Below are positions 60,868-64,000 of a DNA stretch of 64,000 bases, piece by piece. Both the position numbers and the translations under genes were made by a program. Source of the DNA: Piscinibacter caeni (lineage in GTDB: Bacteria; Pseudomonadota; Gammaproteobacteria; Burkholderiales; Burkholderiaceae_C). How positions within the stretch are numbered: the first letter of the stretch is position 1; the number at the start of each line of letters is the position of its first letter. Under the pieces are notes generated by a model. The model did not search any database. It saw only the letters and a list, made by a program, of their open reading frames with translations, and was not told the origin of the DNA. The DNA is taken from NCBI GenBank assembly GCA_003265685.1, contig QJOU01000033.1:17150-81149 (forward strand), given 5' to 3'.

Positions 60868-63347
60868 GCGGCTCTCCTGGAGGTACGAAACCTCCGATCC
60901 TGAACCTCACGAAGGAGCACCGGAAGCCATTGAAACGGATCGTTGCCATGCCGTTCGCGCACGGCATCAAGCAGGACCACGTTGTCGGTGGTGGCCGAGA
61001 GCACGGTGATGTAGTCCTCGAGCCCGGCCAGGTCCAGCTCGCAGATTGCGCTGGCATGGCCCTGCTTGACCAGAAAGTGCCGGCCACCCTGTGCGCCGAG
61101 GCTGCGCACGATGTCGAACTCGGCCTGCGTCAGCCCGAAACCGTCGACATATTCCTCGCGCACCGCCTCCGGGTTGGCGAGGAAGATCTTGGTCACGCTC
61201 TGCTCGATCATCGTGCGGCCGATGGAGTGGCGCAGCACGTCGGACGGGCTCTGCGTGTCGAAGATGCCCAGGCCGTTCTGCTTGCGGATCGTCTTCTGCT
61301 TCTGCTTGGCGAAGTCGCTGAAGATTTCGTGGTCGAGCGCCTTCCAGAACTCCGAGATCACGTAGATCAGCCGCTCCCCATTGACCAACTCTTCCATCAC
61401 CTGCAGCAGGTACATCATCACCGGCGTGCGGACCTCGGGCAGATCGAGGAACTCGGTGGTGTCGAAGCCGATCACGTTGGCCGCATGCAGGTCGAGGAGC
61501 CGGTCGTCGGCCTGGTCGAAGACCCATCCGAGCGCGCCACCCTGGCACCAGCGGCCCAGCCGCTCGAAGAGGCTGTTCTCGCCCGCCTTGGGCAGGTTCT
61601 GCCGCACGGTCGAGAAGCGGCGCAGCGGCGCCGGCATCATCGCCACGGCCTTGACGGCATCGGCGATGGCCCGCTCGTCGGCCGGCAGCAGCGGCATGGC
61701 CGGCGTGGCGATGCAGGTGCGTATCAGCTGCTCCCAGAACTGGATGCGCGCCGGTGTCGGCTCGCGCTGCAGCGGGTTGCAGCCGGTGGGCTTGCCGGCC
61801 TCCAAGGTGAAGTAGCGGCCACCCAGGGCGCGGATCGCGATCTCGCAGCCGCGGTCCAGGTCGAAGAGCACGAGGCGCGGCGCCGGGTCCCACTTGCGCG
61901 TGAGCGTCAGCAAGAACATCTCCAGCGTGGTCTTGCCGACGCCGGTCGAGCCGATGATCAGCGTGTTGCCCGGCAGCTTCTTGTCGGCCGAGTCTTCGCC
62001 TTCCGGGCTGCTGTGCAGGTTCAGATAGAAGGGCTGGCCCGAGGGCGTCCGCAGCAACGCCAGCGCCTCACCCCACGGGTTGCCGTCTCGCTTGCCGCGG
62101 GCGAAATTGTGCCCGCTGGACAGCGCCGCGAAGGCGCGTGAGCTGAGCTTGGCGTCCCGGGGCCGCCACTGCCAGTTGCCCGGCATCTGGGCGAACCAGG
62201 CGGCATCGGCCACCAGGTCGACCGGGGACAGCTGCAGGCTGGAGGCTTCGCCGACCGCGCCGATGGCCTGCGCTGCGCGGCGGCCGGCATCGGCCACGTC
62301 CTCGCCAAAGATGACGAGGCTGTAGTGATACTCGCCCATGCAGAACTGGCCGTCGCCCAGTTCGTTCAGCGCCACGTCCATCTCCGCGACCTGGCTGGCC
62401 ACAACATCGTCGCTGGCGATCAGTTGGTCGCGCTGCAGTTCGAGGGCGCGCATCGCCTCGCGGCGCGGCAGGATCGAGAAGCTCTGCGTCTCGATGAATT
62501 CGCTGGCCTCGTAGAGCAGGGCGTTCAGGATGCCGGGCTCGACGGCGTCGGCGTACTCCTTGATGTCGACCAGGGCCGCGTAGCGACGCTGGTCGCCCTG
62601 GCGCAGTTCGAGCTTGTCGCCGCCGAAGGACAGGCGTGACGTGGGCAGCGTCCGGTAGAGCGGGCCGGCCGTCATCGGGATCGGCCGCCAGCAGCCGTTG
62701 ACCAGGTAGCCGAGGAACTCGGCCAGCTCGGAGTAGGTCCGGCCGCGGTGCTCGCGTGCGCCCAGCAGTTCAGGCCCGAAGCCGCGCAGTACTCGGCCGA
62801 CCAGGGCTGTGCGCTCTTCCATCACTCGCAGCGCTTCGGCCTGGGCTTCGGCAATGGCCGCGCGGGTACGCTGTGTCGACTGCAGGGCCCGGCTCACTCG
62901 GGAGACGTTGGGCCGGTAGACCAACGTCAGGTAGAGCTCGTTGCTCATCATCCGGCGCTCACCGAGCTTGGCCTGGTAGGCCTGCGACAGATCGCGCGCG
63001 AAGCCGGGCTGCGACGGGTCCTGCAGGCTGTCGGTGACGACGCGGTGCAGGCGATGCGTCCACATCGCCCACTGCCCGCCGGCCAGGTTGCGCAGCAAGC
63101 TGCATAGGGCTTCATGCCGTTCGCCGATCTGGTGCTCGTCGGCGCATTCGAAGGCCACGCCGTCGAGCCGCCAGACGCGCAGGTAGTCACCGCCGCGCGT
63201 GATCACGTCTTGCGGGCTGACCAGCGACGAGAACGGGATGAAGCGCGCCAGCGGGTTCTCCGCCTGGGCCTGTGCCCAGTGCCGGGGACGGAACCCACTG
63301 CGGCCGGGCCGCACGTCGGCGCCGTTGGCCCTAGACATGCCAAGCAT
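60864..63347 (-). CDS. virB4: VirB4 secretion ATPase, 827 aa
   Basis: The CagE/TrbE/VirB family N-domain is followed by the ATPase: Walker A IIGSTGVGKTTLEMFLL, Walker B-like ERLIYVISEFWKAL, and the QSPSDVLRHSIGRTMIEQ block. The Walker B acidic pair usually reads DE; here SEF. Start MLGMSRANG overlaps the virB3 end. Confidence 0.93.
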   Translation of the reverse strand: MLGMSRANGADVRPGRSGFRPRHWAQAQAENPLARFIPFSSLVSPQDVITRGGDYLRVWRLDGVAFECADEHQIGERHEALCSLLRNLAGGQWAMWTHRLHRVVTDSLQDPSQPGFARDLSQAYQAKLGERRMMSNELYLTLVYRPNVSRVSRALQSTQRTRAAIAEAQAEALRVMEERTALVGRVLRGFGPELLGAREHRGRTYSELAEFLGYLVNGCWRPIPMTAGPLYRTLPTSRLSFGGDKLELRQGDQRRYAALVDIKEYADAVEPGILNALLYEASEFIETQSFSILPRREAMRALELQRDQLIASDDVVASQVAEMDVALNELGDGQFCMGEYHYSLVIFGEDVADAGRRAAQAIGAVGEASSLQLSPVDLVADAAWFAQMPGNWQWRPRDAKLSSRAFAALSSGHNFARGKRDGNPWGEALALLRTPSGQPFYLNLHSSPEGEDSADKKLPGNTLIIGSTGVGKTTLEMFLLTLTRKWDPAPRLVLFDLDRGCEIAIRALGGRYFTLEAGKPTGCNPLQREPTPARIQFWEQLIRTCIATPAMPLLPADERAIADAVKAVAMMPAPLRRFSTVRQNLPKAGENSLFERLGRWCQGGALGWVFDQADDRLLDLHAANVIGFDTTEFLDLPEVRTPVMMYLLQVMEELVNGERLIYVISEFWKALDHEIFSDFAKQKQKTIRKQNGLGIFDTQSPSDVLRHSIGRTMIEQSVTKIFLANPEAVREEYVDGFGLTQAEFDIVRSLGAQGGRHFLVKQGHASAICELDLAGLEDYITVLSATTDNVVLLDAVRERHGNDPFQWLPVLLREVQDRRFRTSRRAA

Positions 63348-63663
63348 CTCGTGCTCCCCGGAAGAGGGTGGGCGCGTAGCTGCGCGCATGCCAGAAGCGG
63401 CGGTTGCGGTCGTGCAGGCGCAGCTTCATGGCGACGAACATCTGGCGAAAGCGCTGGTCGTCCTTGGACGTCACGAAGCGCATCCACAGCAGGGCCGGCA
63501 CGAATGCCACGACCACACCGAGGGCGATCCACCAGCTCACGAGGGTGCCGCCCCACATGATCAGCAGCATGCCGGTGCCGAACAGCACCACCAGCGGCAC
63601 GAGCGGGATGCCCAGCTTCATGGCCGGGCGCGTGGCGCCCTTGTAGATGGCTTCGCCTTGCAT
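63331..63663 (-). CDS. virB3: VirB3 inner-membrane protein, 110 aa
   Basis: A short N-terminus with IYKGATRPAMKLGIPLVPL, two adjoining hydrophobic segments and a basic tail match VirB3/TrbD. It lies between virB2 and virB4 and overlaps virB4. Confidence 0.9.
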   Translation of the reverse strand: MQGEAIYKGATRPAMKLGIPLVPLVVLFGTGMLLIMWGGTLVSWWIALGVVVAFVPALLWMRFVTSKDDQRFRQMFVAMKLRLHDRNRRFWHARSYAPTLFRGARDAWHV

Positions 63664-63678
63664 GGTCGAGCCTGCCGG

Positions 63679-63969
63679 TCAGGTCACGATGTAGCTGGCG
63701 AAGGCGGCGGCGCCGCCGACCAGCGTGCCGCCGATCAGCACGTTCGCCACGTCGGCCAGACGCGCGCCCTGGAAGATCATCTTGAAGCCGGCCCAGATGA
63801 TCGCGATGGTCACCACCGCGATCGAGATCGTCACCAGGATGGTGTTGACGTTCGTGACCGTGGTGTTGATCTTGTCGAAGCCCTGGGCGAGGGCCGCCTG
63901 CGACAGCAGGGCCGGGACGAGGGCGGCCAGGGCCGGCGCGGCGCGCCGGATCGATCCGAGGGTTGTCAT
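63679..63969 (-). CDS. virB2: VirB2 major pilin, 96 aa
   Basis: A long signal peptide (1-29, ending ALAQG) precedes a mature pilin with two hydrophobic helices, TILVTISIAVVTIAIIWAGF and ANVLIGGTLVGGAAAFASYI. The ribosome site AAGGAGAAGG is strong. It is the first transfer gene inside the window; upstream genes lie beyond the right edge. Confidence 0.92.
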   Translation of the reverse strand: MTTLGSIRRAAPALAALVPALLSQAALAQGFDKINTTVTNVNTILVTISIAVVTIAIIWAGFKMIFQGARLADVANVLIGGTLVGGAAAFASYIVT

Positions 63970-64000
63970 ACCTTCTCCTTGTATCTTTGGTTCAGGGGTC

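Noticed and set aside
1..64000. Insertion sequences, CRISPR arrays, tRNA or rRNA genes
   Set aside because: No transposase, spaced repeat array or cloverleaf pattern was found by reading; a dedicated tRNA or IS scan was not possible.

Overview
The window looks like part of a conjugative plasmid or integrative conjugative element from a GC-rich beta-proteobacterium, most likely of the order Burkholderiales. This rests on the high GC, the protein flavour, a VirB/VirD4 type IV secretion system, a short MOBP-type relaxase, an StbABC-like stability operon, and accessory genes typical of such elements (ssb, a DUF932 gene, radC, ExoVII genes). No rRNA, tRNA, replication initiator, CRISPR array or transposase was seen. 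Taxonomy and plasmid-versus-ICE status are inferences.

Layout. (1) 1-6.4 kb: a Tat-exported lipoprotein cut by the left edge, a PLD-like protein divergent from an HNH nuclease, an exported thermonuclease and a GIY-YIG-like protein. (2) 6.4-12.3 kb: a leftward DNA-repair operon (two small unknowns, HMCES-type protease, a DUF5710-XseA fusion, XseB), then radC, a CIA30 protein and a MazG/NYN/Lys-Ala-rich fusion. (3) 12.4-21.8 kb: one compact leftward operon in the order Xis-like regulator, GrpE-like protein, Hsp70 with a beta-rich insert, AAA+ ATPase, membrane-anchored lytic-transglycosylase-like protein lacking the usual catalytic Glu and ending in five 47-residue repeats, Zn-ribbon/J-like/PH-like protein, and a 214-residue unknown. 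I do not recognise this as a described system, and it is my main candidate for something new. (4) 21.8-28.5 kb: hairpin-rich leader, ssb, DUF932, ParDE-like toxin-antitoxin, stbABC-like operon, candidate origin of transfer with phased TGCAT repeats, MobC-like protein and relaxase.

(5) 28.5-49.2 kb: a defence cargo block between the relaxase and the secretion genes. It holds a PUA/EVE-like plus PD-(D/E)XK nuclease candidate, an XRE regulator, a large serine recombinase in a tight operon with two ParB/RepB-like genes, a CBS protein, a BrxR-like WYL regulator, then DUF499 ATPase, PglZ, DUF1156 methyltransferase, a small unknown and a SNF2 helicase (a BREX-type-3-like or Hma-like set), a lower-GC reverse transcriptase and an orphan AbiEi. 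(6) 49.2-64 kb: the leftward transfer operon virB2, B3, B4, small exported protein, B6, B5, B8, B9, B10, B11, virD4, OmpA-like lipoprotein, LPD7 protein and DUF1173 protein.

How it fits together. The stb, relaxase and VirB/D4 genes move and maintain the element. The ssb, DUF932, radC, HMCES and ExoVII genes probably protect or process its DNA in a new host. The recombinase/ParB/RepB trio may have brought or may maintain the defence cargo. The BREX-like set probably marks self DNA and blocks phage under its WYL regulator. The Hsp70/AAA+ operon has the parts of a chaperone machine linked to the membrane, but nothing in the sequence names its substrate.
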